From Fimbriimonas sp. (GTDB lineage Bacteria; Armatimonadota; Fimbriimonadia; Fimbriimonadales; Fimbriimonadaceae): 64,000 bases of DNA. Numbering within the stretch: position 1 is the first letter of the stretch; each line of letters begins with the position of its first letter. The DNA lies in the NCBI GenBank assembly GCA_029866005.1, contig JARXAE010000021.1, positions 1 to 64,000 of the forward strand, written 5' to 3'. Of the stretch, positions 24,084-32,711 are shown one piece after another. The translations under genes and the position numbers were made by a program. The notes beneath the pieces are model-generated. The model was not told the DNA's origin, made no database searches, and saw only the letters and a program-made list of their open reading frames with translations.

Positions 24084-25265
24084 ATGCACGACGTTGTGAT
24101 TGTTTCGGTTGCTCGCACTCCAGTTGCCTCTTTTCAGGGAGCGTTATCAGACTTCTCTGCTCCAAAGCTCGGAGCATTGGCAATCGCAGGAGCCCTGTCC
24201 CGAGCCGGCCTGACCGGTGCAGACGTTGACGAAATTATCATGGGCAACGTGCTCTCCGGAGGCCTTGGACAAGCGCCGGCGCGCCAGGCGGCAATCTACG
24301 GCGGACTGCCCGATTCAGTTCCCTGTCTGACCATCAACAAAGTTTGTGGCTCAGGAATGAAGGCGGTAATGTTGGCCGCGCAATCAATCGCACTTGGCGA
24401 TTCTTCGGTGGTTGTTGCCGGCGGAATGGAGTCCATGACCAATGCCCCATACGTGCTGGACAAGGCGAGGGCAGGTTACCGAATGGGCAACGGCGTACTC
24501 GTCGATACGATGATCAATGACGGCCTTTGGGATCCTTACAACAACTGCCACATGGGTAACTGCGGCGACTCCACAGCTGCCGAGCTTGGCTACTCACGAG
24601 AGCGGCTGGATGAGTTTGCCGCCGAGTCCTTCGCCCGTGCAAAAGCTGCGCAGGCAGCTGGTCGATTTGACGACGAGATTGTTCCTGTCTCAATTCCTCA
24701 GCGTAAGGGCGATCCGCTGGTTTTTGAGAAAGATGAGCAGCCTGCTAAGGGTGGGGACTTGGCGAAGCTGGCCACGCTGCGGCCCGCCTTCAGCAAAGAC
24801 GGAGTGACCACGGCTGGCAATGCCAGCTCAATCAACGACGGAGCGGCGGCACTGGTTATGATGTCCGCCGAGGAGGCATCCAAACGAGGCCTTAAGCCCC
24901 TCGGACGAATCGCAGGATACGCAACTCACGCTCAGGAGCCGACGAAGTTCACCACCGCGCCAGCGGCGGCAATTGAGAAACTAATCTCCAAGGCAGGAAT
25001 AGCCTTGGCCGATGTCGATGTGTTTGAGATTAACGAAGCCTTCGCAGTGGTCGCACTAGGCTGCGCCGAGAAAGTCGGGATTCCGCTGGACAAGTTGAAC
25101 GTCAACGGCGGAGCCGTTGCTCTTGGTCACCCAATCGGAATGACGGGCGCTCGGCTCGTCATGACTTCCCTCCTTGAGCTTCGCCGTCGAGGTGGCAAGT
25201 ACGCCATTTCCACGCCTTGCATCGGCGGTGGAGAGGCAACCGCGGTGCTCGTCGAAGCACTCTAA
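24084..25265 (+). CDS. Acetyl-CoA C-acetyltransferase (thiolase)
   Basis: Biosynthetic-type thiolase of 393 residues that condenses two acetyl-CoA to acetoacetyl-CoA or runs in reverse. The acyl-accepting Cys88 lies in INKVCGSGMKAV. The loops NINEAFAV-type (EINEAFAVVAL), NGGAVALGHPIGMTGAR with the catalytic His, and CIGGGEATAVLVE with the second Cys are present. ATG 24084 gives the normal N-terminus (DVVIVSVARTPVASF). The upstream frame extension overlaps murQ and is not thiolase-like. Whether it serves acetoacetate, polyhydroxybutyrate or isoprenoid synthesis cannot be told, as no partner gene adjoins. It ends at a hairpin shared with rho. Confidence 0.94.
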   Translation: MHDVVIVSVARTPVASFQGALSDFSAPKLGALAIAGALSRAGLTGADVDEIIMGNVLSGGLGQAPARQAAIYGGLPDSVPCLTINKVCGSGMKAVMLAAQSIALGDSSVVVAGGMESMTNAPYVLDKARAGYRMGNGVLVDTMINDGLWDPYNNCHMGNCGDSTAAELGYSRERLDEFAAESFARAKAAQAAGRFDDEIVPVSIPQRKGDPLVFEKDEQPAKGGDLAKLATLRPAFSKDGVTTAGNASSINDGAAALVMMSAEEASKRGLKPLGRIAGYATHAQEPTKFTTAPAAAIEKLISKAGIALADVDVFEINEAFAVVALGCAEKVGIPLDKLNVNGGAVALGHPIGMTGARLVMTSLLELRRRGGKYAISTPCIGGGEATAVLVEAL

Positions 25266-25274
25266 CACAAAAAC

Positions 25275-25309
25275 GGGTGAGGTTGTTCTCGTCAAGAACA
25301 ACCTCACCC
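25275..25309. terminator. Hairpin between convergent thiolase and rho genes
   Basis: The 15-bp stem GGGTGAGGTTGTTCT (25275-25289) pairs with 25295-25309 around loop CGTCA. Flanking A-rich and GTGTTG sequence gives no strong T-tract on the plus strand; on the minus strand a CGTTTTTG run follows. It is likely a bidirectional terminator that mainly ends rho. Confidence 0.75.
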
Positions 25310-25317
25310 CGTGTTGA

Positions 25318-26727
25318 TTAAACGGCCGCGCTGGTGCGCTGGATGACGCTCTCAATAAACGCCGCATTGTTCGGCGTTCGCTTGATGAGCTTGATGAACT
25401 GCTCGGTAGCTTCCATCGAGTTCTGCTCTTTGGCCATGAGCCGGCGAAGCTGAACAACACCTTGGTAGATGTTCGGATTGAACAGAAGTTGCTCTTGTCT
25501 TGTAGAAGATCTTCGAACGTCAATCGCCGGCCAGATGCGTCGCTCGGAAAGCTCGCGGTCGAGAATGATTTCGCTGTTGCCAGTTCCCTTCAGTTCCTCG
25601 AAGATCGACTCGTCCATCTTGGATCCGGTATCCACCAGAACCGAAGCGATGATCGTCAGCGAACCACCTTCTTCGATGTTCCTCGCCGCGCCGAAGAATC
25701 GGCGAGGGCGATACAACGCGGATGGGTCGAGACCACCGGTGAGCGTTCGACCGGACGGGTTAATCGTCAAGTTTGAAGCCCGAGAAAGTCGAGTCAATGA
25801 GTCGAGCATAATCACGACGTCGCGACCGCTCTCCACAAGGCGCTTGGCTTGCTCCATACAAAGCTCGGCAACCCGCATATGGTTCTCAGCAGGTTCGTCG
25901 AAGGTGGACGAAATGACCTGACCGCGAACGGATCGGCGCATATCGGTGACCTCTTCGGGTCGCTCGTCGACAAGAAGCACCATCAAAAAGACTTCAGGGT
26001 GATTTGCCGCGACTGCGTTCGCAATCGACTTCATCATCGTCGTCTTTCCAGCCTTCGGCGGCGAAACAATCAGGGCACGTTGACCTTTTCCGATCGGAGA
26101 GATCAAGTCAACAATCCGGGTCGGAATGTTGTCTGGGCTGGTTTCCATGACGAGCCTTTCGTCAGGAAACAGCGGGGTCAGCTCATCAAAGTTCTTTCGC
26201 GGCTTGGCGGTAAAGGTTGTGATGCCTTGGTTGTTCACCGACTCAACTCGGAAAAGTCCCCGATATCGCTCGCCTTCTTTCTGCGGCTTGCAAAGACCGA
26301 ACAGAATGTCGCCCGCTCGAAGACCCATTTTCTTGATCAGAGTCTGACCAACGTAGGTGTCTTCAGGAGATGGCTGATAGGTGTCCTTGCGAAGGAAACC
26401 CCATCCGTCGTTCATGATCTCAAGAATGCCTTTCGCGTAAATGGCATCCTTTTCGGCATTGACCTTTACGAGGAGCGCTTCGATGACCTCGTACTTGAGG
26501 AGGTCAGCAGAAATCTTGTGTTTTTTGGCGAGCTTCAGAAGCTCAGCCGGAGGCATGTCATCGTAATGGCTAAAATCTGTTTCCGGTAACAGTTCCGGAT
26601 CGATCTGCGTGTCGCCCTTTGGTAGCCCTTCGGTCGATTGGCGTGGACCTCGACGGCGTCGGTTATTGTTGTTATTGTTTCCGCCAGCGGCACCTGCGCC
26701 TTGGCGTTGTCGGAATGTAGGGTTCAT
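25318..26727 (-). CDS. rho: Transcription termination factor Rho
   Basis: Hexameric RNA-dependent ATPase that ends transcription at Rho sites. The 469-residue protein has a low-complexity N-terminal tail (six Asn followed by RRRRGPRQ). The Rho-N and RNA-binding cold-shock-like domains carry EGILEIMNDGWGFLRKD-type sequence (GILEIMNDGWGFLR). Walker A is SPPKAGKTT. Walker B sits in DVVIMLDSLTRLSRA, and the R-loop/Q-loop is in NIEEGGSLTIIASVLVDTGSKMDE. The basic-plus-Asn tail is typical of Rho in several phyla and may extend RNA contact. hpt lies 48 nt upstream on the same strand. Confidence 0.97.
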   Translation of the reverse strand: MNPTFRQRQGAGAAGGNNNNNNRRRRGPRQSTEGLPKGDTQIDPELLPETDFSHYDDMPPAELLKLAKKHKISADLLKYEVIEALLVKVNAEKDAIYAKGILEIMNDGWGFLRKDTYQPSPEDTYVGQTLIKKMGLRAGDILFGLCKPQKEGERYRGLFRVESVNNQGITTFTAKPRKNFDELTPLFPDERLVMETSPDNIPTRIVDLISPIGKGQRALIVSPPKAGKTTMMKSIANAVAANHPEVFLMVLLVDERPEEVTDMRRSVRGQVISSTFDEPAENHMRVAELCMEQAKRLVESGRDVVIMLDSLTRLSRASNLTINPSGRTLTGGLDPSALYRPRRFFGAARNIEEGGSLTIIASVLVDTGSKMDESIFEELKGTGNSEIILDRELSERRIWPAIDVRRSSTRQEQLLFNPNIYQGVVQLRRLMAKEQNSMEATEQFIKLIKRTPNNAAFIESVIQRTSAAV

Positions 26728-26775
26728 AGACGTATATCAGTCCGTTGAGTGGGATAGGGGGGATTCACGAAGACC

Positions 26776-27309
26776 TTAGTCTTGGTGATAGACAGCGATG
26801 TAAGGCAAGTTGCGATACCGCTCGTCGTAATCTAGTCCATATCCTACCACAAATTTATCAGGAATCTCGAAGCCGAGAAATTCTGCGTTGACATCGACAA
26901 TCCGCGCATCCGGCTTGCTCAGCAAAGTGCAAATCTGCAGCGACTTCGGCCGCCTTACAGCAAGGAGTTCCCGAAGGTGCGCCAATGTACGACCCGTATC
27001 AAGAATGTCTTCAACGATAACCACGTCACGACCCTCAATAGAACTGTCCAGATCTTTCTTGATCTGCACGATTCCCGAACTTGCCATTTCTCCATGCCAG
27101 CTACTCACTTGCATGAATTCGAGTTGGCATTCGCAATCTAAAGCCCAGAGAGCTCGGCTAAGGTCAGAGAGGAAGTGAACGGAGCCTTTGAGGATGCCTA
27201 GAAGAATGATCGGCTGGTCAGCAGCAGTTACGGAAGCGACTATTTCTGCGGCCATCTCCTTGGTACGGCGAGCAACCTCGGCTTCGGAGATCAGGACCTC
27301 AAGACTCAC
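26776..27309 (-). CDS. hpt: Hypoxanthine phosphoribosyltransferase
   Basis: Purine-salvage enzyme converting hypoxanthine or guanine plus PRPP to IMP or GMP. The 177-residue length is normal. The PRPP-binding motif is VVIVEDILDTGRTLAHL. The N-terminal loop GILKGSVHFLSDL and the base-recognition part DKFVVGYGLDYDERYRNLPYIAVY are characteristic. GTG 27309 is the start (SLEVLISEAEV). The gene precedes rho in the same direction and is divergent from the LytM peptidase gene, with 52 nt between their starts. Confidence 0.94.
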   Translation of the reverse strand: MSLEVLISEAEVARRTKEMAAEIVASVTAADQPIILLGILKGSVHFLSDLSRALWALDCECQLEFMQVSSWHGEMASSGIVQIKKDLDSSIEGRDVVIVEDILDTGRTLAHLRELLAVRRPKSLQICTLLSKPDARIVDVNAEFLGFEIPDKFVVGYGLDYDERYRNLPYIAVYHQD

Positions 27310-27361
27310 CCTGTTAATTTACCCGGGAACTCGCGGGTTCAAACAGGGTACTAATAAGGGC

Positions 27362-28204
27362 ATGGGATGCTTAATACCGGCGATGATCGCTGCACAGACG
27401 TGGGCGTCCTATGGGAAATTTCCGCCTCCCGTCGCCCCCTACACCAACGCTCCTTTGCCCACAGGGATGGCAGAACTGAAGATCATTTTTCCAGTCGTCG
27501 GTCAAGTCGATTGGCGCGACAACTATAACGAAGGGCGCGGTTCATTCCGGCATACAGGTGTAGACATACGGGCTAGGAAGATGACCCCCGTTGTTGCTCC
27601 GTTCGACGGAGTTTTTGGCAAGAAGGTCAACTCGTTTTGGGTGTACGGCGACAACGGCTGGAAGTGTCTCGGAACTCATTTGAATAACGATTCTCCTGGA
27701 ACAAATGACAACCAATCAGACCCTGATTACATGTTCTCTCCGGTTCTTAGACATGGCGATCGGGTGAAGGCTGGGCAGTTAGTCGGCTATGTTGGGGATT
27801 CGGGGAAAGCAACCGGACCTCATCTGCACTTCGAACTGTACTCAGGGGAGGGGCTGCGAAACCCGACGAAAGCGCTCCAAGGCGGAAGGAAGCTGATCAC
27901 TCCGCTCTCGGAGATCCCTCGCCAAGAGGACAAGCCTGATGCCAAGCAGGAGCGATTCGAAGTTTGCAAGCGGAATTGGGTTGCCGAAACTGGAGCATTC
28001 TACGGCGTTCTGCACGCGAAGCAGTTTGATACCGGCAGAGTGCTGATCAATACCGTTCCCCGATTTGTAACATTCAAATTCTCCAAGGAACTGATCAACT
28101 TAACGGATCCCGCGGCTTGGCCAAATGACCGTTCGGCTTCGATTTATTTCGCCCGCGAAGGTGAGGAAGTTCGGATCGTCAAAGTCGTGCCTCCGGCCGA
28201 CTAG
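27362..28204 (+). CDS. M23-family (LytM) peptidase domain protein
   Basis: A 280-residue protein with the LytM/M23 zinc peptidase fold: HTGVD (His64, Asp68) and HLH at 154-156 in GPHLHFELYS supply the metal and catalytic residues. YVGDSGKATGPHLHFEL is the standard C-terminal M23 motif. The N-terminus (CLIPAMIAAQTWAS) is a short hydrophobic segment that could be an export signal or, given the Cys, a lipoprotein-like signal, though no clear lipobox is seen. A C-terminal extension of about 110 residues (from roughly residue 175) is beta-rich and unassigned. The protein may cut peptidoglycan crosslinks or act as an activator. Confidence 0.87.
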   Translation: MGCLIPAMIAAQTWASYGKFPPPVAPYTNAPLPTGMAELKIIFPVVGQVDWRDNYNEGRGSFRHTGVDIRARKMTPVVAPFDGVFGKKVNSFWVYGDNGWKCLGTHLNNDSPGTNDNQSDPDYMFSPVLRHGDRVKAGQLVGYVGDSGKATGPHLHFELYSGEGLRNPTKALQGGRKLITPLSEIPRQEDKPDAKQERFEVCKRNWVAETGAFYGVLHAKQFDTGRVLINTVPRFVTFKFSKELINLTDPAAWPNDRSASIYFAREGEEVRIVKVVPPAD

Positions 28205-28245
28205 TTTCTTATCCAGGAATTCCAAATCAACCCGATAAAAGGTTA

Positions 28246-28905
28246 ATGGTCAAGTCATGGTCCGAGGGTTCAGCGCCTCCCAATTTTAAGGTGATTCATG
28301 TCAATCCAGAATACGAGTGCTACATAGATCACTCGACAACCATAATAGGAAAGATTGAACTTGGACGATTTACCTATATCTCGAACAACGGTTTTCTATT
28401 CGGAAGGTCTCAGATTCGAATAGGCTCATTCTGCTCTATCGGACCACATTTTCACTGCGCGACTCACGAGCAACACCCAATGCAGTTCGCAGCAAGCTAC
28501 CCAATGTCTCAGGCTATTGGAGTTCCGCTCACTAGAGGAGACGCAAAGGGACTAGATCCAGTTGGCAATGTTATCGACGATTATCCAGTTACCATCGGAA
28601 ACGATGTTTGGATAGGCGAGCAGGTGACCCTCTCCGCTGGAATAACGATCGGCGACGGGTGTGTTATCGGAACAAAATCCCTCGTCACCAAGGACGGCAT
28701 CCCCTACGGAATCTACGGCGGAACTCCAGCAAAGCTCATCCGAATGCGGTTTCCTGACCAAATCGTCGAGCAACTCCTGGCCCTAAAGTGGTGGGAGTGG
28801 TCACTTGCAAAACTTAGAGCAAATGCGCACTTCTTTGAGATTGACCTGACACAGTTTGAAGGAACATTAACCGACGAGATTCAGGAAGCACCCAAAGCTG
28901 CCTGA
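28246..28905 (+). CDS. Left-handed beta-helix (hexapeptide) acetyltransferase, CatB/Vat-like
   Basis: A 219-residue acyltransferase with isoleucine-patch repeats (IGKIELGRFTYI, IRIGSFCSIGPHF, VTIGNDVWIGEQVTLSAGITIGDGCVIGTKSLVTKD), which build a left-handed beta-helix. The His in PHFHCATHEQHP lies in the loop where the catalytic histidine of xenobiotic acetyltransferases is found. YGGTPAKLIRMRF and the WWEW C-terminus are typical of the CatB/Vat group. The substrate may be an antibiotic or a sugar; genome context does not say. It is a single gene following the LytM peptidase by 41 nt. Confidence 0.87.
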   Translation: MVKSWSEGSAPPNFKVIHVNPEYECYIDHSTTIIGKIELGRFTYISNNGFLFGRSQIRIGSFCSIGPHFHCATHEQHPMQFAASYPMSQAIGVPLTRGDAKGLDPVGNVIDDYPVTIGNDVWIGEQVTLSAGITIGDGCVIGTKSLVTKDGIPYGIYGGTPAKLIRMRFPDQIVEQLLALKWWEWSLAKLRANAHFFEIDLTQFEGTLTDEIQEAPKAA

Positions 28906-28943
28906 GCCTTGACTTTCACTTAAATCAAAGTGATAATGGATCG

Positions 28944-29456
28944 ATGCAATACTTTGTGACGGGTACCGACGGGAACGAATATGGACCTGTTGATCTGTCC
29001 ACTTTGCAAGAATGGGTCAAGGATAATCGGGTTGTTCCTTCTTCGAAGATCCGCAATGTATCGAACGGTATGGTGTTGCAGGCGAGCACGATGCCAGAGG
29101 TCTCTCATCTGTTCCCTCCTGCTCCAGTTCCTTCGCTAGGAGCCGTCGCCCCGATGGCCGGATACGAGAACCGACCCAGTTACGCACAGCAAGATATGAC
29201 CGCGCAGATGATGCGCAACTACAGCGACCAGGGACTGAAGCCTTTCTGGATCACCATTGGTCTCTCAGTTGCCACTTTGGTGGTCGGGGTCACCATCGGG
29301 TTTCTCGCAATACTTCTCGGGTCCTATGCAATCCAGATGGGCTGGAAGGCAAAGGAAGAGTCCCAGCAGGGTGGACTTGCGGCCTTCATCATTGCCATCG
29401 TGTGCACCGTGATCGCGCTTGTAGTTCGATTCGTTGTGGGCCCAATCTTCCGTTAA
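28944..29456 (+). CDS. GYF_2-like domain membrane protein (first of a tandem pair)
   Basis: A 170-residue protein. The N-terminal 50 residues (YFVTGTDGNEYGPVDLSTLQEWVKDNRV) match the GYF_2 domain: a Gly-Pro-Val/Leu turn followed by a helix and a Trp. A Pro-rich linker follows, then two membrane helices (ITIGLSVATLVVGVTIGFLAILLGSYAIQMGW and AAFIIAIVCTVIALVVRFVVGPI) separated by a Lys/Glu-rich loop, as in DUF4190-type proteins. GYF_2 domains are thought to mediate protein contacts; no specific role is known here. It is followed 6 nt later by a paralogue. Confidence 0.78.
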   Translation: MQYFVTGTDGNEYGPVDLSTLQEWVKDNRVVPSSKIRNVSNGMVLQASTMPEVSHLFPPAPVPSLGAVAPMAGYENRPSYAQQDMTAQMMRNYSDQGLKPFWITIGLSVATLVVGVTIGFLAILLGSYAIQMGWKAKEESQQGGLAAFIIAIVCTVIALVVRFVVGPIFR

Positions 29457-29462
29457 GAAAAC

Positions 29463-29924
29463 ATGGCCTATGTCTTAGTTGGAAAGGATGGAAATGAGTA
29501 CGGGCCAGTCGAGCTCGAAACTCTCATCACGTGGGCATCCGAGGGACGCGTAACACCTCGCGCAACCGTCAGAATCACTCCTGGCGGTGAGACCGTACTT
29601 GCCCATTCCATTCCCGAACTCGGGCTAGTGGATCAGCCTCCGAAAACAGTTGAACCTCCCGTAACAGAGTACGCCGAGTACCCGCGGGTCACAGAAGTTC
29701 CCCTCCAAAAACCTTCCAAGGCGGGTCTCGTTTCGATCACGTTTTGGAGCGTCCTCTCGGTGTCTCTGATCCTCTTCACTGATGGCTACGGGTACATCAT
29801 GGCGTTCCTCGGCGTCATCGACATGTACCAAGCCTGGCGACGAAAAGATCCGTACCTCGTTGGAATTCTAACGATTGGCGGGATCGCTATGGTCGTGGCA
29901 ATTGCCGGCTTACTACTTCGATAA
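29463..29924 (+). CDS. GYF_2-like domain membrane protein (second of a tandem pair)
   Basis: A 153-residue paralogue of the preceding gene: YVLVGKDGNEYGPVELETLITWASEGRV repeats the same GYF_2-like opening almost residue for residue. The membrane part differs, with hydrophobic segments around ITFWSVLSVSLILFTDGYGYIMAFLGVIDMY and LTIGGIAMVVAIAGLLLR. A conserved domain coupled to a variable anchor implies duplication followed by divergence. It is probably in one operon with its neighbour. It abuts the convergent pdxH gene with no space between stop codons. Confidence 0.76.
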   Translation: MAYVLVGKDGNEYGPVELETLITWASEGRVTPRATVRITPGGETVLAHSIPELGLVDQPPKTVEPPVTEYAEYPRVTEVPLQKPSKAGLVSITFWSVLSVSLILFTDGYGYIMAFLGVIDMYQAWRRKDPYLVGILTIGGIAMVVAIAGLLLR

Positions 29925-30524
29925 CTAAGGCGCGAGGCGTTCAATTCTCCAGCCATCGTCAGCCCTTTTATAGCGGAACCTATCATGGAGACGCGATGGA
30001 CGACCTTGCCAGAACTCAAAGGTGTGGGGCACCAGACGGTAGCCGCCCCAGTGATCTGGTCGCTCCGTTCCCGCGGCCTCAACCCTTGCCTCCAGTTCGT
30101 CGCGATTTGCCACAACTTGGCTTTGCGGACTCGCCGCACTTGCTTGGCGGCTGCCCGGTGGCCGTGAATCAAAATACGCCTGCGATTCTTCCGAAGTGAC
30201 CTGCTCCACATCACCTTCAACACGCAACTGCCTTTCTAGGCTGCCCCACCAAAAGGTCATGGCAGCATGCCGGTTCAAAGTGAGCTCACCACCTTTGCGG
30301 GAAAGGTAGTTGGTGTAAAAAAGCAGACCCTGGTCGATGCCCCGCAGGAGCAACATGCGACCACTCGGCTTTCCGTCCGAAGTGCTGGTGGAAAGACAGA
30401 ACGCCTCAGGCTCAATGACGCCCTGCCGACGAGCAGTTTCGAGCCATTCTCGGAACAGCTGGAATGGGTCCGGCTGCAAGTCTTCTTCGCGTAACTCTCC
30501 CTTGGTGTAATCGCTTCGGTCCAT
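29925..30524 (-). CDS. pdxH: Pyridoxamine 5'-phosphate oxidase
   Basis: FMN-dependent oxidase forming pyridoxal 5'-phosphate from pyridoxine or pyridoxamine 5'-phosphate. The 199-residue length is near normal. Motifs are EPEAFCLSTSTSDGKPSGRMLLLRG (FMN site), FYTNYLSRKGGEL, FWWGSLERQLRVEGDVE, SRPPGSRQASAASPQSQ and the terminal RFRYKRADDGWRIERLAP, which ends in the family's Leu-Ala/Ser-Pro. ATG 30524 leads into DYTKGELREEDLQPDPFQLF, the normal N-terminus. It is divergent from the glycosylase gene over a 34-nt gap and convergent with the GYF_2 pair. Confidence 0.95.
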   Translation of the reverse strand: MDRSDYTKGELREEDLQPDPFQLFREWLETARRQGVIEPEAFCLSTSTSDGKPSGRMLLLRGIDQGLLFYTNYLSRKGGELTLNRHAAMTFWWGSLERQLRVEGDVEQVTSEESQAYFDSRPPGSRQASAASPQSQVVANRDELEARVEAAGTERPDHWGGYRLVPHTFEFWQGRPSRLHDRFRYKRADDGWRIERLAP

Positions 30525-30558
30525 GTGATATCTCCTGGTTCCTTAGTATCCTTATACG

Positions 30559-31401
30559 GTGCCAGAGCTGCCAGAAGTTGAAACCGTTCGCCGTATCTTT
30601 GATCGTGTTCTGACCGGGCAACGGATCGTTGACGCTGAGATTGCCGAGGACTCCATCGTGCTGAAAAAAACTCCGGCGGAAGTTGTTCGGGAGGCAATCG
30701 TTGGAAAAACGGTTACTGGAACGGGACGGATCGGCAAATACTTCTGGTTGGAACTGGATACCAAACCCTGGCTCTTTGGGCATCTCGGGATGGCAGGATG
30801 GGTCCGAGAAATTGGAGCCTCGACGATCCGACTCCGCGAGCATGGACAGGCTCCTATGGAAGATGCCGATGGACGTCCTAAGTTCCTAAAAATGCTCCTG
30901 ACCGCCGAAGACGGCGGCCAAGTTGTGATGACTGACGGTCGTCGGCTAGCGCGAATATGGCTTTGCTCGTCTCCGTCAGATGATGCGGCAATCTCAAAGT
31001 TAGGGCCAGATTGCTATGCCTCCCTTCCCTCTCCTGCTACTATTTTTGAATCCGTCGCACGTCGCTCCGCACCCATCAAGGCTCTGCTCTTGGATCAATC
31101 GCTGTTCTGCGGTGTCGGCAACTGGATCGCAGATGAAGTGTTGTATCTAGCGGGCATTCGTCCTTCCCGGCACGGAAAGACTTTAACCATCGAGGACTGT
31201 ACGCGGCTTCACGCCGCCCTCCAAGACGTCATCTCGCACGCCGTCGAAGTCGGTGCGGACAAAGATAAGTTCCCCTCCACTTGGCTCTTCCACTACCGTT
31301 GGGGCGGTGCAAAAGGGGATGAAGTGATCGACGGACAGTCAATCATCCGCGAGCAGATCGGCGGACGAACGACTGCCTGGGTTCCTACCCGGCAGGATTA
31401 G
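30559..31401 (+). CDS. mutM: Formamidopyrimidine-DNA glycosylase (Fpg/MutM) with a zincless finger
   Basis: Base-excision repair glycosylase/AP lyase for oxidised purines, 280 residues. GTG 30559 encodes the initiator followed by Pro-Glu-Leu-Pro-Glu-Val-Glu, with Pro2 the nucleophile and Glu3 the general acid. GRIGKYFWLEL holds the conserved Lys. GVGNWIADEVLYLAGIRP is the helix-two-turn-helix. The C-terminal domain ends in GGRTTAWVPTRQ, which aligns with the beta-hairpin of the zinc finger, but none of the four zinc cysteines is present. A zincless finger also occurs in NEIL1, Nei-like and some eukaryotic Fpg proteins. The catalytic residues are intact, so activity is likely. It is divergent from pdxH. 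Confidence 0.93.
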   Translation: MPELPEVETVRRIFDRVLTGQRIVDAEIAEDSIVLKKTPAEVVREAIVGKTVTGTGRIGKYFWLELDTKPWLFGHLGMAGWVREIGASTIRLREHGQAPMEDADGRPKFLKMLLTAEDGGQVVMTDGRRLARIWLCSSPSDDAAISKLGPDCYASLPSPATIFESVARRSAPIKALLLDQSLFCGVGNWIADEVLYLAGIRPSRHGKTLTIEDCTRLHAALQDVISHAVEVGADKDKFPSTWLFHYRWGGAKGDEVIDGQSIIREQIGGRTTAWVPTRQD

Positions 31402-31403
31402 CC

Positions 31404-31433
31404 CTTTGGGAGTGCGCTCGCGCACTCCCAAAG
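31404..31433. terminator. Hairpin between convergent mutM and glyA genes
   Basis: A 13-bp perfect stem CTTTGGGAGTGCG (31404-31416) pairs with 31421-31433 around loop CTCG. There is no long T-tract on either side. It lies 2 nt after the mutM stop and 5 nt before the glyA stop, so it probably ends both transcripts. Confidence 0.75.
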
Positions 31434-31438
31434 ACGCT

Positions 31439-32695
31439 TTAAACCAAATGAATGGGGAATCGCTTGGTGAGTTCGATCGTCTTCGCTCGAACCGCTTTGA
31501 GTCCGTCCTCATTGTCGTGAACCCTTAACGTCTGTGCGATGAGCGCAGCGATCTCCGACATCTCCCCTTCTTTCATTCCTCGGGTTGTAACCGCAGGAGT
31601 GCCGAGACGAATTCCGCTCGTTACAAATGGCTTTTCAGGATCGAAAGGAATTGAGTTCTTATTCGTTGTAATCGCCGCCTCATCAAGTGCAATTTGGGCG
31701 ATCTTTCCGGTGACTCCATAAGGTCGCAGGTCAATCAACATCAGGTGCGAATCAGTTCCTCCCGAGACAACTCGAAAACCCTCATTCTCCATCGCCTTCG
31801 CCAGGGCTTTGGCGTTGAGAGCTATCTGCTTCTGGTACTCCTTGAACGAAGGTTGCAGAGCTTCTCCAAAAGCAATCGCCTTGGCGGCGATGACGTGCAT
31901 CAGCGGACCACCCTGAATTCCTGGGAAGACCGACTTGTCAATCTCCTTTGCATACTGCTCCTTACAGAGGATCATTCCGCCCCTTGGACCCCGGATTGAC
32001 TTGTGGGTCGTGGAGGTAACAAAGTCACAATGCGGGACTGGGGAATCGTAAATGCCACCTGCGATCAGTCCCGAATAGTGAGACATATCGCACATGTGAA
32101 GCGCGCCTACTTCGTCGGCGATCTCTCGGATTTTGGCAAAGTCGAACTGGCGAGAATACGCCGTCGCTCCACTGACGATCATTTTCGGCTTGGTTTCAAG
32201 AGCCGACTTGCGGAACGCGTCGTAGTCGATGACCTCGCTACCTTCGGCAACGCCGTAAGGAACGATGTTATAGAACATGCCACTGAAGTTCACATGGGAA
32301 CCGTGGGTGAGGTGTCCGCCATGAGCGAGGTTCATTGCCATCAAGGTGTCGCCGGGCTTTAGGAAGGCGAAATAGACCGCCATGTTCGCTTGTGCTCCGC
32401 TGTGCGGCTGAACGTTCGCATGCTCCGCACCATAAAGCTCCTTCACACGGTCGATCGCGAGCTGCTCAATCTCATCGACAACCTCGCACCCACCGTAGTA
32501 TCGCTTGCCTGGGTAACCCTCGGCGTACTTGTCGGTCAGGACGGAGCTCATTGCCTCACGAACCGCCAAAGACGCAATATTCTCCGAAGCAATCAGCTCA
32601 ATGTTTTCCTCTTGGCGTAGTTCCTCCCTTTGGATCAGGCCATAGATCGTGGGATCGGCTTGCTCAAGAGGAATGCGGTGAGGATGCTGAGGCAT
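31439..32695 (-). CDS. glyA: Serine hydroxymethyltransferase
   Basis: PLP enzyme interconverting serine and glycine with tetrahydrofolate, the main supply of one-carbon units. The chosen start (ATG 32695) gives 418 residues. The PLP-lysine site is [18 protein letters not shown], with the Lys in TTHKS. The N-terminal [39 protein letters not shown] and [33 protein letters not shown] are diagnostic. The next upstream ATG (32728) overlaps the deacetylase gene and is not conserved. AGAGG lies 1 nt before ATG, with CATAAT just ahead of it, so the transcript may be near-leaderless. Confidence 0.96.
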   Translation of the reverse strand: MPQHPHRIPLEQADPTIYGLIQREELRQEENIELIASENIASLAVREAMSSVLTDKYAEGYPGKRYYGGCEVVDEIEQLAIDRVKELYGAEHANVQPHSGAQANMAVYFAFLKPGDTLMAMNLAHGGHLTHGSHVNFSGMFYNIVPYGVAEGSEVIDYDAFRKSALETKPKMIVSGATAYSRQFDFAKIREIADEVGALHMCDMSHYSGLIAGGIYDSPVPHCDFVTSTTHKSIRGPRGGMILCKEQYAKEIDKSVFPGIQGGPLMHVIAAKAIAFGEALQPSFKEYQKQIALNAKALAKAMENEGFRVVSGGTDSHLMLIDLRPYGVTGKIAQIALDEAAITTNKNSIPFDPEKPFVTSGIRLGTPAVTTRGMKEGEMSEIAALIAQTLRVHDNEDGLKAVRAKTIELTKRFPIHLV

Positions 32696-32711
32696 GCCTC
32701 TATTATGACGG

